The notes: generated by a model not told the origin, from the letters alone. A stretch of DNA of 64,000 bases from Chaetomium olivaceum (GCA_039881045.1 JAYWVB010000011.1:496001-560000), one strand, 5' to 3'. Numbered from the stretch's first letter, positions 1-14,113 are shown. Numbers and translations are program-made.

Positions 1-3000
1 TGCGTGATACCATCTCTTTACCGCAGAAACAGATCGCCGGGTCGCCATCGCGGCTCGCCCCTGAGTTTCCAGCCAGGCGTGTTCCATCGCTGGGGGACGC
101 CCATCTTCGCCCGCTGCGGTCAATGGGGCGCTGGCGCCAACGGCCCGACCCGGTTTAGCACGCTGAAGAGAGCTGGGGCGGTCCTGGCCTTCCTGCATCC
201 GGCGCGTGTTTGTCGGATCCGACGGCGGACAGAAGCATGGACTATGGAGTATGAGAGAAGAGGAACTTTCCATGATTGGAGGGACGAGGCAGCGCCGACT
301 GTCGTTGTTGGCATCTCCGGAGCCATCTCGTAACGGCAGAGCGGAAACAGCTGAAGATTCTGCCATCTTGCGGAGCCGACCTGAAGAGCCCAACCCCGAA
401 GTATCGCCAACTTTGCCCATCTTTAGCAACGCTTAGAGTCGCCAGCCAATCGTCTGGAAACTCGCCCGCAAAGCCACTGGGAGTAACGGCCGAAAGAATA
501 TCGGATCTGAAACAGTGGGGTTGGTCACCTCCCTTCCGCCACGGGGAAGCTTCACTATGTATTTCTGTGTTGGCGTCGGATTGGCCGGTGCGCGGATGCG
601 TCGTCGATTCGAAGCAGACGGGAACCTGCACAAGCGACCTTTCCCGGATTGCCCGCCTATATCCCCAAGTTGGCGTCTCCATGCTAGCGGCTCATATCCG
701 CATGCACCGGGGCAACACGAGCACGCCCCGCGCCTTAGGCTCGCGGGAGGCAGGGCCTGAAGCATGATTTGGCTCGTCGTTCAGAGCTCCTCCCTTCATA
801 CGCTGGCGATGACAAGACTGGCAACGGCGACAGCGGCAGGAACAGTGGTAGCTACGAGGTTCGGATCAGGGACGGGGCTATTCGTGCGCCATACCCATGG
901 CAGGCGAGCGGAGCGGTTCGTACGCTTAGCGGGGCGGAGGGGGGGAGGGGCCCAGGTTCGCTGCCGATACGCTGCCTGATAAACATCTACACAGGTATCC
1001 ACCGCTCTCTCTCTATGGCCACGCGCCACCTGTTGGGCACTCTCACTTGTCTAGGCTCCGAAACGGGATGCGGGACCACCAGGACGCCCAGGCACAATGT
1101 CAGAAACGGCTAGCTCGTACACTTTTTCACGTGTCGGGTGAAGAACCCGCTTTCTGGAGTAGCACAACTGTTGAATGGATTCGTCTCTGGTTCCGCTGCA
1201 TGGCTCTGTCGGCCGTTGCCGAAAAGGTCAGGTCTATAGGGCCGAAAGCTGGGGAGAGAACCGTTATGGGTCTTCAGCTCCGCCCTTCTGAGGGATCGCC
1301 ACTACTAAGGACGGGGGTAAACCGACTTCCTCCGTCTCGTCTCGTAAAAGCCTCACCGTCAAGCGGTGGAGGCGTCGTCGATCATTGGCGGTCGCTCTGC
1401 CCCCTCCCTCCGTCTCCACGCCATCGTCAAGAAACTGCACACGGCGAGTGAGTTATTGTAAAGTCATGCACACTCTGCATCGAAGACGCGACTGGCTCTC
1501 TCTATCACCGAAGCTTGTCATATGCCTGCAGCTACCCGAGGGTGGATCATCTCATGGTTGGGCTGGGGGATACCCTTTTGCCATCAAAACAGAAACTGAT
1601 GTTTGTGTGGCATGCTTTAGGGGGACTTGACGGTTGGGTGCTTGCAGAGAGCTAATGCATGGAAAACGAAGTTGTCAGCCCGGCTTGATGAGGTTGTGCT
1701 TCGCTCTCCACAAACATTCGATGTCCCTAGGCTTGCACCGCGCTGGTAGGTATGGTTGAAAGCGTGTCAAAAGCCGGATCAGGCACTATCTAGAAGAACC
1801 GTAGCGGTACCTAGCTTGGCTTCTCATGGAGAGACCGACAAGTCGGTGCCGTCTTGCCGGAAGGGGGGCCGTATACCCCCGGTGTGAGAAAGGCATGGGT
1901 GGCGAGTATCCGGTATTGTTTGGCCGAGGCACTGACCACTATGAACAGCGCGAATCCAATGACCTGCAACTTCAAGCGGCTTCTTGCTTTGGATATCCAG
2001 TACGGTCCTTTGCCTGAGTCGGCAAGGGGGACTTGCTTGCTCCTCGTCCACAAAACTTACATGGGGCCGCCGATACGGCCCCTCCGTTGGTACCTGGGCG
2101 ATTAGGCTGAGAAGAGAAGCGCAATCTAATCCCATCTTCCCCTTGCCATACCTACTAGGTGTATCAAGGCTCGAGCCTCGGTTTCTTTACTTAAGAGACA
2201 AGGGGACTTCCAAGCTCACCCCCGTGCTGCCTCTCCTCTGACTGTTGTCTCAAAACTCTGCGCAACCTTAGCTGCTCGGCATCAGCTTAAAGAAGACACA
2301 ACGTCCCCATAGTCCACCTCACCCGTCCTCGTACTGAGCGCTCCAGATTTGTCTCCCGGGCATACTTCTTTGCAGGTGCAGGGCAGCCAGATTGTTGAAG
2401 ACACCCCCCAGATCTTTTGTACTACACTCTTCGCTTGTTAGGCCATCAGCGAGCATCCTATCTTCCGCCACTTCCTGCCCGACCCTACTCAAGGAACTGC
2501 TTTAGCGGCTCAACGGCACCGTTGTCGACAACACCACCGTCCGGAATCCTACACCCGAAAGCTAGCGCGGCAGGTTTGCATCAACGGGCAGACGCGGATC
2601 AAAGGTTGTTGTGGCCACCAAAGCCTCCGGCTTCAGGGAAACAAGGGCGGAAAACGACCCCGAAGAATACCACTGGCGACGAAAAGACCAATAGAAGTTT
2701 ATTCCCCACAATCTCTCTCATCAGAGACCGCTAGGGGTCAGTCACAGTCCGAGCCTCGGGAAATATCGTGGAGATCGGAGGTCGTGGAAGGTGTCGCTTC
2801 CGGTAAGCAAAAACATTTCGTTTGCTCTTTTGCATGCACATCGCCGCCTCTGTTCCGCGTGGACTTCATTCCCAAGGCGATCAGACAGTGGTGGGCCTCA
2901 CGCCGGCACGCGCGAATCCAAACCCGTGGATAGTTATCGGCTTCCTGCGGCCGCGATGGCGCCTCGCAACAAATCATGACCCTCGGCTTCGCAGAACAAA

Positions 3001-6000
3001 TACGGAGACCCCGACAACTCGGCCCTGCATGCTTGAACGGGTGAACGCACGCCAGGGACTAGCGAGTAGCTGAAGACGCGGGCACCGGCGGGCGTGACGC
3101 ATAAAGGAGACCCAAAATCTTGGACAGCCTTTGGCGTGCGTGATGGAACTCGCAGAGCCTCCGACACTGCTTCCTTACTGGATTCGTTCAGTACCCGAGA
3201 AACTTGTCGGTACACGACATTTCGACCCAGCCGGACCCAGATTGCAACCAACATGCCCGATATGTGCCTTCCATGGGGTTCGGCCTGTTTGGGCCTTCAA
3301 GAAGCTGCATGGACGATTGTTGGGAATGACTTTGCTGACAGGACAATCGGATTTACCAGACGAACAAGGCCGCGGGACAGCTCGAGGCGCAGGGTGTTGT
3401 AAATTGTGCCCTTGGCATGACCGGGGTCCTTCTCGAGGTCAGTCAACCAATCCCACCCCCGAGACACTCCGCCCCCGGGTATGCGCCTTGGGGCGGTTTG
3501 GGAAGGAGAGGCAACGGATTACCCTGAACTCTCAGCAAGGCCCCCTATCCCCCAGTCCAGCCCGTCCAGCCCGTCCAATCCGGTAGCGATCCTGGTGCTT
3601 CGACCGTTTCTCTGAGTGGTGCTCTCTTCTGCACTCATCGGGGCTTTGCCAAACTCTGGGGCGCGCGGAGCAGCGGGCAGCTCCCAGAACAACACCATGG
3701 GTGGCGGGATTCGCGGCACAGTTGAGCTAACCGTAGCCATCGAGCTCTCTTACAGGCACGGCAGTCGTTTAGAGATTTCCTGGTTGCCCGCAGCAATTCC
3801 TCGCTCCCAGCTGGAGCGGAGGAACGGCGCATGAATCAACAACTCCCCAAGGTACGACTCTTATTTTTCTGTCCCTTTGTGCCCTCGCCGTCGAGACCGG
3901 CGTGGAGGTTTCCGGAGCTCTCCCCGACCAATAGTCCGGGCGGCACCAACGACTTGGCCGTTTGAACGTCGGGGTCCCCCAACCCCGTCACGGCAACTGG
4001 AGTCGACAAACGAAAAGACACTCCCCTGCGCATCCTGCGGGCAGCTCAAAGGTTAGTGACAGCAAGTCTCAAAAAAGCCACAGTGGCAGCTCCCCCCTGC
4101 ACATATTGTCTCTTTGATTCTTCTTTGTTTTCTGCCCCTCATCTGTCCTCGAGGACGAGGCTGCATACACCCAACACTTTGTTTTAGCGCCTCGACTCTG
4201 CGCCGTTTGACGGCTGCGTTTTATTTATTTATTTGTTTCACTTAACTGGCCCCGCCTTTTCCTATCCTCGGGCCAGAGCCGGGCCCTTGCCTTCTGCATG
4301 CAGTTGCTGGACATGGTCTGAAGGGCTTGGGGCTCTTTTTTAATTACCCCCTCGCTCTTCGGATTACGCCCAGTAAGGCTCTGAAGGCCTTGTTATCCCC
4401 ATTGATGCCATTGTGTTACCAGACCTGGTGAAGCTTGACCGCGGATCCGGCATTGTCAGAGAAAGGGGACTCAATGACATGCCGCTGGGACAGCATCTTC
4501 AACATTGGGGGTGGACCTACATAAGCCACGGTCGCATCCCGACTGCGAAGCGCGTCTGCAGAACCCTGCTGCTGTTACTGTGAATGCTTGCTTCTGGCCG
4601 CCAGTCACGGCCGGCCCAAAGTGGCATGTACCCCTGCAGGTGCATCGGTACCTCGTTGTACTGGATGGCGCATGGAACGCTGGCTTCGATGTTACAGCAG
4701 CCTGTCGAGGTCCTGTACCTCGCCCGGAGCCCAGTATCAGAGGTCTTCCACAACCAGGAGGAAAATGAAAACGGCATCAGCAAAGCAAACAATTGCTGTT
4801 TTTCACTCCCCGCTCACTTCCCGACGCTCCCCGGTCTCCATCCCGTTTCTCAGTGCCCCCCCCCCTTCCTCCTCCTCCTCCTATCTCATTTTTATTCGCC
4901 TCGCCCCCACTGCCGCTATTCCCTCACGCGCCTCAGCTCCAATCCGACCCCTCTGCCACGGAACCGGTCGCCGGTCTGCAGCCTGTTGCTAATTAAGCCA
5001 CAGGTTTTCATTCCATTTTTCACCACCACCCTCGCTCGCCGGTTTCCTTTGGGAGATGCAACCAGATATGCCCGTGACCCAGTTCTTCCCGAGTTGAGAG
5101 GGAGAACTTCCTCGCTGTTACTGCATCATTGGTTCTGCTTGCCATATCCCCAGCGGCCTCGACTGTTTCGTTGCGACTCATCTCAGATTCACCGCGTCAC
5201 GGTTTCCAAGGACAATAAAACAAAAAAAGAGGGGACGGGCTGGCAGAAATGGCAAGATTGATCTAACAGGTGCGTCTCTACCAGGATTACGTCGAGCCCT
5301 CGCCGCCCTCTGGCACCGGGCTGGACTATCTCGATATACCGGCAACTGACATGTGGTGCGTAAACTGCCTTTTTACTCTTGTTTTTCTTTTTTTCGTCTG
5401 ATTGGTCTCTTTGTGTCTTTACACACCGAGTGAGGAGTCCGCTGCCTCAAATACTGGGCCTTCCGTCCACACTTACACCACCAGCTGCCCTACATTATGT
5501 ATTCTTCAAGGGCCCTTCCGCACACTCCCTCCCCTCTTCTTCTTGAGCCACCGCATATTTACCATCTTCCGCTAAGATCTAAGATCTGGGAACAAATGCG
5601 ATTTGCCATCATAAACCTTTCAACATCGCGCTCTACCACGGTCGGCGACTTGTTTTTCTTCACTTTTACAACCACACCCACCGCACACTGTTTGGCATTG
5701 CCATCTCCCTTCCTTTCACGGTAGCGCGTAAGTACACTCTGCCGTTTGGCTCCTCGCTCTCTCTTTTGTCGATCGCAGCCGCGAGTGAAAGTGAGACATG
5801 GGTGCTTGCTCCGGGCATGGTACGTGTTACCTGGATCGATCGCTGTGAGCCTTGCTCCCGCGCCGTTGCCGCATGCGCCATGCTCGCTCTTCCGATTGCT
5901 GCTAAGTCCGCTGCGACACCCCCCCTGCAAAACACTTGTGCACTGGTATGACGGGGCTCTGTCCTACCGCCAGCACTGGGGGGTTGCACAAGGCCAGGGT

Positions 6001-6163
6001 GGATTCAGTGGAAGCACAGCGTTGTGGGATCCTGGGGGCGTGATGGCAATCATTACACACGCCCCCCCCCCCTCCTTCATCTCTTCTTCCCACCCTTATT
6101 CCCTTTTTTTCTTCTTCTCATCTCGCCCCCCCCCCCCCTTCCTCCCCACCCGCTCCGTGCATC
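1..6163. other. Gene-free upstream region and probable long 5' leader of vib-1
   Basis: I find no frame with recognisable protein similarity, no tRNA and no clear intron-exon pattern in this stretch. Short open frames overlap on both strands, as expected of GC-balanced non-coding DNA. The last 2 kb carry long pyrimidine tracts (around 4857-4885, 6061-6078 and 6125-6142) and several small upstream ORFs. This is typical of the long leaders of fungal regulatory genes, so part of it probably belongs to the promoter and 5' UTR of vib-1. That assignment is inference from position only. Confidence 0.5.
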
Positions 6164-8008
6164 ATGGCGCTGAAGCGTGGCCGGTTGCTGACCCGGATGG
6201 TACCTCCAGCTATACTCAGGGCTCCACTACTTCCCTGTCAACAATAGAAACAACGGCCCAGCCCTCCTCATATTTGAGTCTGATCCCGCCGGTCCACCAG
6301 CCGCCCGTCACGCCGTACTCCCCTGACGGCGGCCACTTTTATACCCCCGCCCCCCCATCTTCCCCGGTCTAGACGTCAGGCCTCGACTAGGCTCCAAGTA
6401 GGTAACACATTATCGTCTTGTCGTTATGACATCTCTGTGCCATGGCGCACTCGTTCCCCCCAGTCGCTTACAGCGGTAGCAGTAGCACGGCCGGCCAGGG
6501 CATGGCACTCGGCCATCGGTCAACCACACTGCCGCATCCAGGGACAAACCTCAGCACGCGCGAGGCCTACGCAACCGCGACGCCCGCGTTCAGGAGACCG
6601 GACCATCATCACATCCAAAGGTCACCGCCCTTCTCCAACCTGCGACGCCATAACCCTCTCTCGCCAACCAACACGCCGGCCGCGTACGGATCCCTCAAGA
6701 TGGACGCAGGCTACCCGGGGTCCAAGACCCAACCAAGCATTCCTCCCCTAGGCTCCTTGACCTCACTCGGCCACCTCTCGTACGGCGACTCCTCGGCCAC
6801 CCAGATCAAGGTGGACATCAGCGGCGTCATTGACAAGGGCTTCTTCGTGGCCGAGAACGAGTGGACTTGCTACCGCCGCAACTACTTCTCTTGCGTCTGC
6901 TCCTTCTCTCTGACACCCATGATACACAACTCGCCCATCCAATTCCTCCCGACGGGATCCACACACCCGTACAATGTGTACGGGTTCGCCATGTGCATCT
7001 CGGCAGCCGTGTCGGACAACGACAACCACACGATCGAACTGGTCCAGCACACACCCAAGCGGGACAAGGGACCGATCGCCAAGCCCGAGAAGGTGCGGCT
7101 GTCCCAAAAGCCACCACAGGCCAACCACCATCCTCTGACCAGTCTTTACGCGGGCCCGGACGGCAGCCTCGGGTCGTCAAGATACGACCAGGGCTTCGGG
7201 CAACCGCAGCAGAGCTCAGCGCCCACGGAGCACACGTTCGAGCGGATCCAGTTCAAGCAGGCGACGGCCAACAACGGGAAGCGAGGGCAGCACAGCAGTA
7301 CTACCACCTCATTGTCGAGCTGTGGGCCGACGTCGGCCAGCAGCAAGGGGCTCGGACCCGTGGGTCAAGGTCGCGTACCGGAAATCGGCCAAGATGATCG
7401 TCCGCGGGCGCTCGCCGGGCCACTACCAGTCCGAGCGCCGGGAGAGCTCGAGCAGCGGGCCAGGCGGCTCCAGCGGCAGCAACATCGGCAGCAACTACTC
7501 CTCTGGCATGCTCGGGCCCGGCGAGTACTCGACGGGCCCGTCCATGATGGGAGGCGGAGGATACGCGCAGCACTACGACACGCGCTCTGGCGGCTACGGC
7601 GGGACACGGCACCACCACGAGCTGACGATGGAGCCCATGATCTCAGCCGAGGAAGTCAAGGCCATCACCGACACCAAGGGCTACCAGTACTACCCAGCCA
7701 CCATCTACGAGGGCGAGCACGACCCGAGACAGCACCAGCACCAGCACCAGCACCCGCAAGTCGAGCTGTTTTCGCACGCCCGCCACGACGTGTCGGAGAG
7801 CGGCGGCGGCCCGGGGACGCACTCGATGAGCGCCGCGTTCGACCCGACCAAGGTCAAATCCGAGATGGAGAACGGACTACCCAGTCTGCTCTACCACGGA
7901 GGGCCGTACTATCAGCGCTGTGGGCGGTTTGAGGGGAAGGCCACCTCCAACGGCCAGTACCCGACTACTTTGATCCCGCCACCGTCCTCGACTATGAGCA
8001 TGACCTAG
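6164..8008 (+). CDS. vib-1: VIB-1/XprG-like Ndt80 (PhoG) family transcription factor, with apparent frameshifts
   Basis: This is a p53-like transcription factor of the Ndt80/PhoG family; in Neurospora VIB-1 controls heterokaryon incompatibility, secreted proteases and the response to carbon starvation. The DNA-binding domain is clear: GVIDKGFFVAENEWTCYRRN near 6820, FERIQFKQATANNGK near 7240, then YYHLIVELWADVG and PWVKVAYRKSAKMIVRGRSP. The C-terminus keeps RCGRFEGKATSNGQYPTT. The start at 6164 (MALKR..WPVADPDG) is preferred because the Ser/Pro-rich N-terminus (HQPPVTPYSPDGGHFYT) continues from it. An intron is needed between about 6366 and 6464, but its exact ends are not resolved. Three single-base losses break the frame: near 6175-6180, at the GGG of 7285-7287, and at the GGGG of 7347-7350, the last two inside the DNA-binding domain. 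All are homopolymer contractions, so sequencing error is likelier than pseudogenisation. Confidence 0.92.
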
Positions 8009-8418
8009 CTGGCGCGCGCAAAAGCTTCGCTTTGTGTGTGCCGGACGGCATGCATGATCGTTTCGATACATAGTTTTGTTGTTGTCACACTACTACTACG
8101 ACTGCTGCTGCCACTACTTATCGACCACCATTTTACATCTGCGATGCATTTTACAGCCTGGATTCGGAACGAGAGGGAATGGAAAAGTCATGGAGAAAAA
8201 GAAACAAACAACTCATCACATTTGGAAGACTCACACCACACAAAAGCTTACTTACCTGCCTACGCCGCGTCAGAGCATTATGCAATGTTTCTTACGCCGG
8301 ATTTCGCTTTCCGCTTTTTCCTTTTTTTCTTTCGGGATACAAACGTTCTGCCCCCTAGACTAGGGGGTGGGTGGGTGGCTTATCTGGGTACGGTGGGATT
8401 CGGATGGCGCAAGGAAAT

Positions 8419-8452
8419 GGGGAATGGGAATGGGAATGGGAATGGGGATGGG
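8419..8452 (+). repeat. GGGAAT hexanucleotide array, potential G-quadruplex
   Basis: About four tandem GGGAAT units are followed by further G-runs (GGGG, GGG, GGG). Four or more G3 runs separated by 3-nt loops match the standard G-quadruplex consensus on the vib-1 sense strand, about 410 bp after its stop codon. The repeat is seen directly; folding is inference. Confidence 0.7.
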
Positions 8453-11400
8453 CGGGCGGGAAACCGGACATGGATGGGTATGAATGGATTCTTTGACAAT
8501 TAATCCCGGAGATGGCGGCTTATGGGTACTCCGCAAGGGACACGGCGCTGGCTTTCTCTGTTTTCTCCTTTTTTTCTTTTCTTTTTTTTCAGTTTTCAGT
8601 TTTATTGTTTTCGGGTTCGGGCCTCCCCCTCTTGCTGTAACCCCCTCCTCACAACGGGGCGAGCGGGACTCGGGGATCGGGGATCGGAAACGGCACCGAG
8701 AAACTTTGGACCCTGGTTCTTCTTGACCATCATCATGACCTTTCCTCTAGGAATTCTAAAACGGTTCTCTCCAGGGAATCATGGGAAACAACGGGTTACG
8801 CGCGACGAAACAATGGCATTTGCAGGGATACCCGGTGCATTATCTTTTTCCTTTCTCTCAAGACTCTCTCTCTCTCGGTCTCGCCCTGGATCTATTTCCA
8901 CTCGACAAACCGGCACGCAGCTATTATGTCTCACTCCTTTTTCTACATCCACCACAGCGGTGCCTTTTCTATTTTCTTTTCATTCCCTTTTCACCCACAC
9001 CAACTCTCTCCTCTTGACGGCTGGAATGGAGTCCCCTGCCCACCTCGGTCCCGAAGCTGCGCCGTCCGGTAAACAACTCCGGAGACTGCCGTTCAGATCG
9101 GCGGGGCAGGTCGACTTCCACAGCCAAGAAGAGAGAAAAGAGAGAGGGTACACACCCAAACAAACTCGGTGGGCATCCATCATCGGCATCAGTGAGCGGG
9201 GGCCAGAAAGAGTCGGGGGGGTTCAGTCGCCACTGGAGGGGCAGGGAAGGGACCGCGCCCCCAACGTGGTTTGGTTCTTGTGTTATGTTGTGATGGTTTA
9301 CTACTTTTCATTGTACGAATTCGCGTAGATTCTTGGACGGTGGCTTTTACGATACGAACTCTCTAACAGATCTCATTGCTGTGCTCTCTCTCTCTCTCTC
9401 TCGAATGTGATGTGTTTTGCTGTATTGTCATGACTGTGTGTGCATATCATAACATCATAACTTTTGAAGTCTAACCTGGTTCCTGACACAGTAAAGTGCC
9501 AATGCAGGCAGAGTTGCACAAACGCAAAAGCAAAAAGACGGCCTACGAGCTGGGGTCAGCAATGGACACCCGGGGTATCGTATCGGCCATGGAAAATCGC
9601 GCCGGTTTACCATTTGCCACAAAATCTCCCCGCGGGGATGGATACCGCTTACGGTAGGGCTCGTTCGTTACCTGGAGAGCCTGGCTGCCACTGCCTTGTG
9701 ACGGGCCTGCATCTCGATCATGGATTGCTCTCACCGGTCTGCCGGTTTGTTGCTGTGGTGGTAGCCGTGTTGATTAATTCCCCAGCGTGTCCCGTCTTAT
9801 TCGTCTCTGGAGTGGAGTGTGGTGGGGATTGCAGAACCGCTTGTGGCAGTGTGCGTTGGATTGTTGGATTGTTGGATTGTTCGTTCGGTTCGTCAGGGTT
9901 CGTACCTCGAGCCATCAAAGGTTCCGACAAGTCTCGAAGGGTTCGGATGACATGCAAAGACGCAAAGAGCGGAATTTACCTATTTCGTATTGTGTGTGTA
10001 CTATGTACAGTACGAGTGCAGATTACATGGATGCCCGCCTGGGAAGGTCCTCCTTCCAGGGCAGCTCCCTTCCCTCGGCTCCTTCTCTCGGCTCCTTCCC
10101 TCCTTCCGTCAAACCCCGCCATAGAAATCTCCTCCAAAACGGAGATGGGAGGAAGGAACGGGCACTAAAAAGCTTCCAGGCAGGTACCGTACCACGTACT
10201 CTCTTTCGTTCCCGCCCTGCTCTGCCTTTGGAATCCACTCTAACCCACTCTCCCATTCCAGCGTGCAGACTTCAGCGTCCAAGTGTGCGTGAAAGGGGGG
10301 GTAAGCTGCATCAGGCAATCTATTCACCCACCAACTGCGGCAACCGAAACGACTCAATCAACGCGCAAGACACCCGCCCTCAGGACGCAGCAACCAAGAA
10401 AAGCTCCTGTGGGTTCCTGTAGGAGACCCCTGGACACCTGTCAGCCCTTCTCCCACACCGTTGGGAATTGCAACCTTGTCCTGCCTCGTTCGTCTCTCCC
10501 TGCCCTTCCCACCGATCGGCAAGACCCTCAATCGGCATCGGGACTCGACATGGCGCGCCCCGGGCTGTGTCACACCGCTTATCCGCCCATCTGCCGAACC
10601 CCCCGAGCGGAGGGCCAGGATGACTTGCATGAACCGGTCTGGGCAAAGCGGGAGGTTATACCGAAAACTACTTTGTCCAGCAGCAATCACCAGCAATTCG
10701 TACCAGCGAACAACTCGGGCGTTGCTTGCGACCTTTTGCGCCACGGATTCTAATTGATTGGAACGAATAACCGAGACGGCACCATCTCACCGTCATCAAA
10801 CCCCCATCAGTCTGGTCTGTTCCCACCCCCGGAGCAGAACGGGAGTCCCGCGCTGATTTGGAATGGCCCCCGCCTCCAGGGGGCCATCCCCAGGGGGGGC
10901 CCATGAAAACTGGGGCGTGAAGAAGAACCGCGCAGGAGATTCATGTTAGTCAGCGGCACAGTCGATCAAAGCCCCAGAAGATGCCCAAGGGGGTTACGTA
11001 TGTATGTATACGTTTTACGATTGAACTCGGCCGCGGGGATACGTCAACCTGAACGATGGACGATGGACGACGGACACCCGACCCAACAATCCTTGGCTCA
11101 CGGGATGGGCGATGATCCGCTGCCGTGTCCGGTCGCTGCCGCTGGACCCCCCATGCCGAAGCGCGCTAACAACCTACGCGGGAGGACACAGTAACACGCC
11201 ACTTTTCCAACTTCCCTCCGCTTTTCCTCCACCCTTCTGCACCCCCGGCCTCCAGGGGAGTCCCGAGAAACCGGTAAATGGCTCGAGTCACCCCAGCAGC
11301 CAGAATCCATTTGGGAGGCACAACAGCGATCTCCCGGGAGGCGTTCAATTTGGGGGAGTCATCAGATCGTCCCTGTATTCGCTGGCACAGCTGGCTGCTT

Positions 11401-13860
11401 TTCGGTTCAGCCGATCCTGAAACAAGCCCAGTCCTAGGCAGCAAAGCAGCCCGCGGGCAAAGCGAGCAAATGCGGGGGGGCAGAACACGGGCGAGCAGCG
11501 CCGACCCGGGCCCGGCGCCCCTTTCCGGCCGGGTGTTGGTTGCGAGCTGGGCATTGGCACTCGAGCGCTCGGACTGCCATCGTGCGGCACGTACAACGCC
11601 GGGGCAAGGCCGCTTTCGACCATGTTTGGCTGTTGTCCAAATAAGGTTTCGGGACTAAAACAATCCAACGACGGAGTGATCAACACCATCCTTGCCCTCC
11701 GCTCCAACCCCCTAGCGGAACGCCCCCCCATCGACCCACCCAGAACGCCTTACTCTTCTCACTCACCACCGCCAAGACACACTGGTCTCCTCATCCCGCC
11801 GTTGCACAACCTTAGCCTGCTTTTCCCGGATCCGCAGTTTCTTCAGACACTAACAACGTTAGCGCCCTTTCGGTTTTCGCCGTCACGGCAGGGGTGGCGT
11901 GGTCAGCGAGTGTTGGCGCAACCAGGTGGTGATCGCAGACGGTGCCGGAGGACGTTAAAGGCCCCCATTTTCAAGGCTCCGAGGTCCGGACGGCTGGTCC
12001 GTTCGGGCGGGTGATGGTTTCAAGGCGAAGCCCGTGTGGCTAGTGGACGGATGACGCCTGTCAGCGTCGTAATCCCGGCGTTGTCTTGTCTTCTTCGCGC
12101 TAACTAGTCAATCTTCGGCCCGGTGAGAAACGGCAGAAATGGGATTGGCCGACTCGGTCAACGGGCCTGAGACATTCTAGAAGAGAGTACGAGCAACTAC
12201 TGGTCGACAAGCAACTTGCTCGTCACCATTCTCGCCGTGCCAGAGCGCCGAGCATCTGTGTGGCTCGGGCAAAGGGGATTCGGGCACTGTTGGCCCCCGA
12301 CTTTGCGCAGCAACCCGCAACTCGGTCTTCTCCTACCCGTGCCGAGACGCTGCGCCGGATGTAGAGTCCTTTCTCGCGACGGCGCGCGACGGCACCTGGG
12401 ATGCGCCCCCTATTGTCGTCTTGTCGCTGTCGTGTCAACGACAGAGGGGGCTGGACTCCTCTAACGCCATCGCAGCCAAGGCGTCGCAAGACACACACTA
12501 TTCTTTCCGTCAACGTTTCGGGCGTCGTCGCACACCCGTCCATTGTCCCCCTTCGGATCGGCCCTCAGCGGTAGCGTCGATCTTTGCGAGCGGTTTCATT
12601 GCACAAGCGCAAAACATGCCATTATTGGTTCCTCTCGGAAAAGCTGAGAGCTGCTGAAAGGAAGGCGGGGCGCGGGGGAGATGATCGGTCCTGGGCACTC
12701 CAACGAGCCATGAAGGAAAGGCCACGATACCCTCGGAATTCCTACATGCAAAGCCTCGCCATCAGATCGAGCACTTTCCGTATGGGGGAGTTGTTCGGAT
12801 CTGCCTGATCTGCCTGTCTGCACACCGGCCTCGCAAAGGTGGTGGGGGTGGGTTTGGAAGACCAACCAGCGTGCGGGTGGCGCTTTAACCTTACAGTTGA
12901 GGCATAGCAGACCGACTGGTCACATTCCCGAGCCACACCAACCGATCGCCGCCCGCGCATCGCGTATTTGGGGGTTTCGAGAACATACCAGCACGGAACT
13001 AGCCGCTCTACTTTTCTCCGTGAGGCCTCGGACTCGTCACTGCGTATTTCGTTTTTGCACACGATGCAGTTCCCGGTTTTGACATGCTGGGCATGGGTCA
13101 CACGACAGGTAGTCATTGGCCCAACAATAAGAACACGTCTGACCTTTTCAGCCCTATCATCGGGCCGTGCGCCAACGGTTGAGCGCGGGTAGATTGGCCG
13201 ATCCAGCTTTTGCGGCTGAGGATTCGCGGGGTGGTATTCTGTCCTAATTGATCGGTCTGACTGGATGTTGGCCGCCGCTCGGGGGAAGGGGGAAGGGGGG
13301 GCTTTGAGCCTATGACCTTGGTGCCTTGCCCCGGATTGGGGGCGTTTCCGGTACACCGCGCCTTGTTGGATGTCACTAGATGTGACGCCTGTGGTGGGGT
13401 GTGAGGTGGGGATACGACACAGCAGGAGCAGATGTACTTGGTAATGAGGGTGTCGATCTTTCTTTTGCTTCGCTTCAGGAACGAAACGAAGGTTTATTCG
13501 GTCTCTTCCAGCGCCGCTTTCCGCAGCAGCAGCAGCAGCGGCGGCGGTTAGTAGGCGCATTGCATTCCCTCCCTCGTATTTCCCGGTTTTCTTTCCTTTT
13601 GATTGCCGTGTACGCAATCCCGATCCTGCGTCCGTCGATCGTTTTCGGAGTCCTAGGGCCGGGGCTGCGCTGGGATGGCCTGGGGTGGGCCGTCCAACAG
13701 GTCGTGTCTTCCTCTTCGCGTTTGCCTAGCCGCCGCCTACGCCGCCCCCTAGTTACCTTTTCCCGAGGATCTGTCTTCGGCCCGCCCTCTTTGCTGCTTT
13801 GGGGTATATCTTTGTGATGGGACGCGTGTTGGATGTGGAATGCCGACCCGAGCTCTGGTT

Positions 13861-14030
13861 TGTGGTGGTGAGTGGTGTGGGAGTTGTGTGGGAGTTTGTG
13901 TAGAAGTATTGTGGGAGCGGTGGAGGAGTGGTGAGGAGTGGTGAGGAGTGGTGAGGAGTGGTGAAGGGGTGGTGGAGGAGTGGGTAAGGGAGTGGTATAG
14001 GAGTGTTTAGGAGTGTTCAGGGAGTGCTGC
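13861..14030 (+). repeat. GTGG/GAGG minisatellite, 10-bp core unit
   Basis: A G-rich purine tract contains three to four near-perfect copies of a 10-bp unit (GAGGAGTGGT) at 13922-13965, flanked by degenerate copies on both sides. It has the look of a slippage-expanded minisatellite. Confidence 0.75.
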
Positions 14031-14113
14031 GGATGGCTGAGCATATCTCTATTTCTATCTCTATCTACCTATGTAGATGTGTTGGTTGTGTCTCTCTGTG
14101 TAGCTGTGAATCT

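Noticed and set aside
12742..13617. 291-codon open frame on the - strand with a poly-Ala run
   Set aside because: The Ala run comes from a GCAGCA microsatellite; the rest shows no conserved motif or fungal protein-like pattern.
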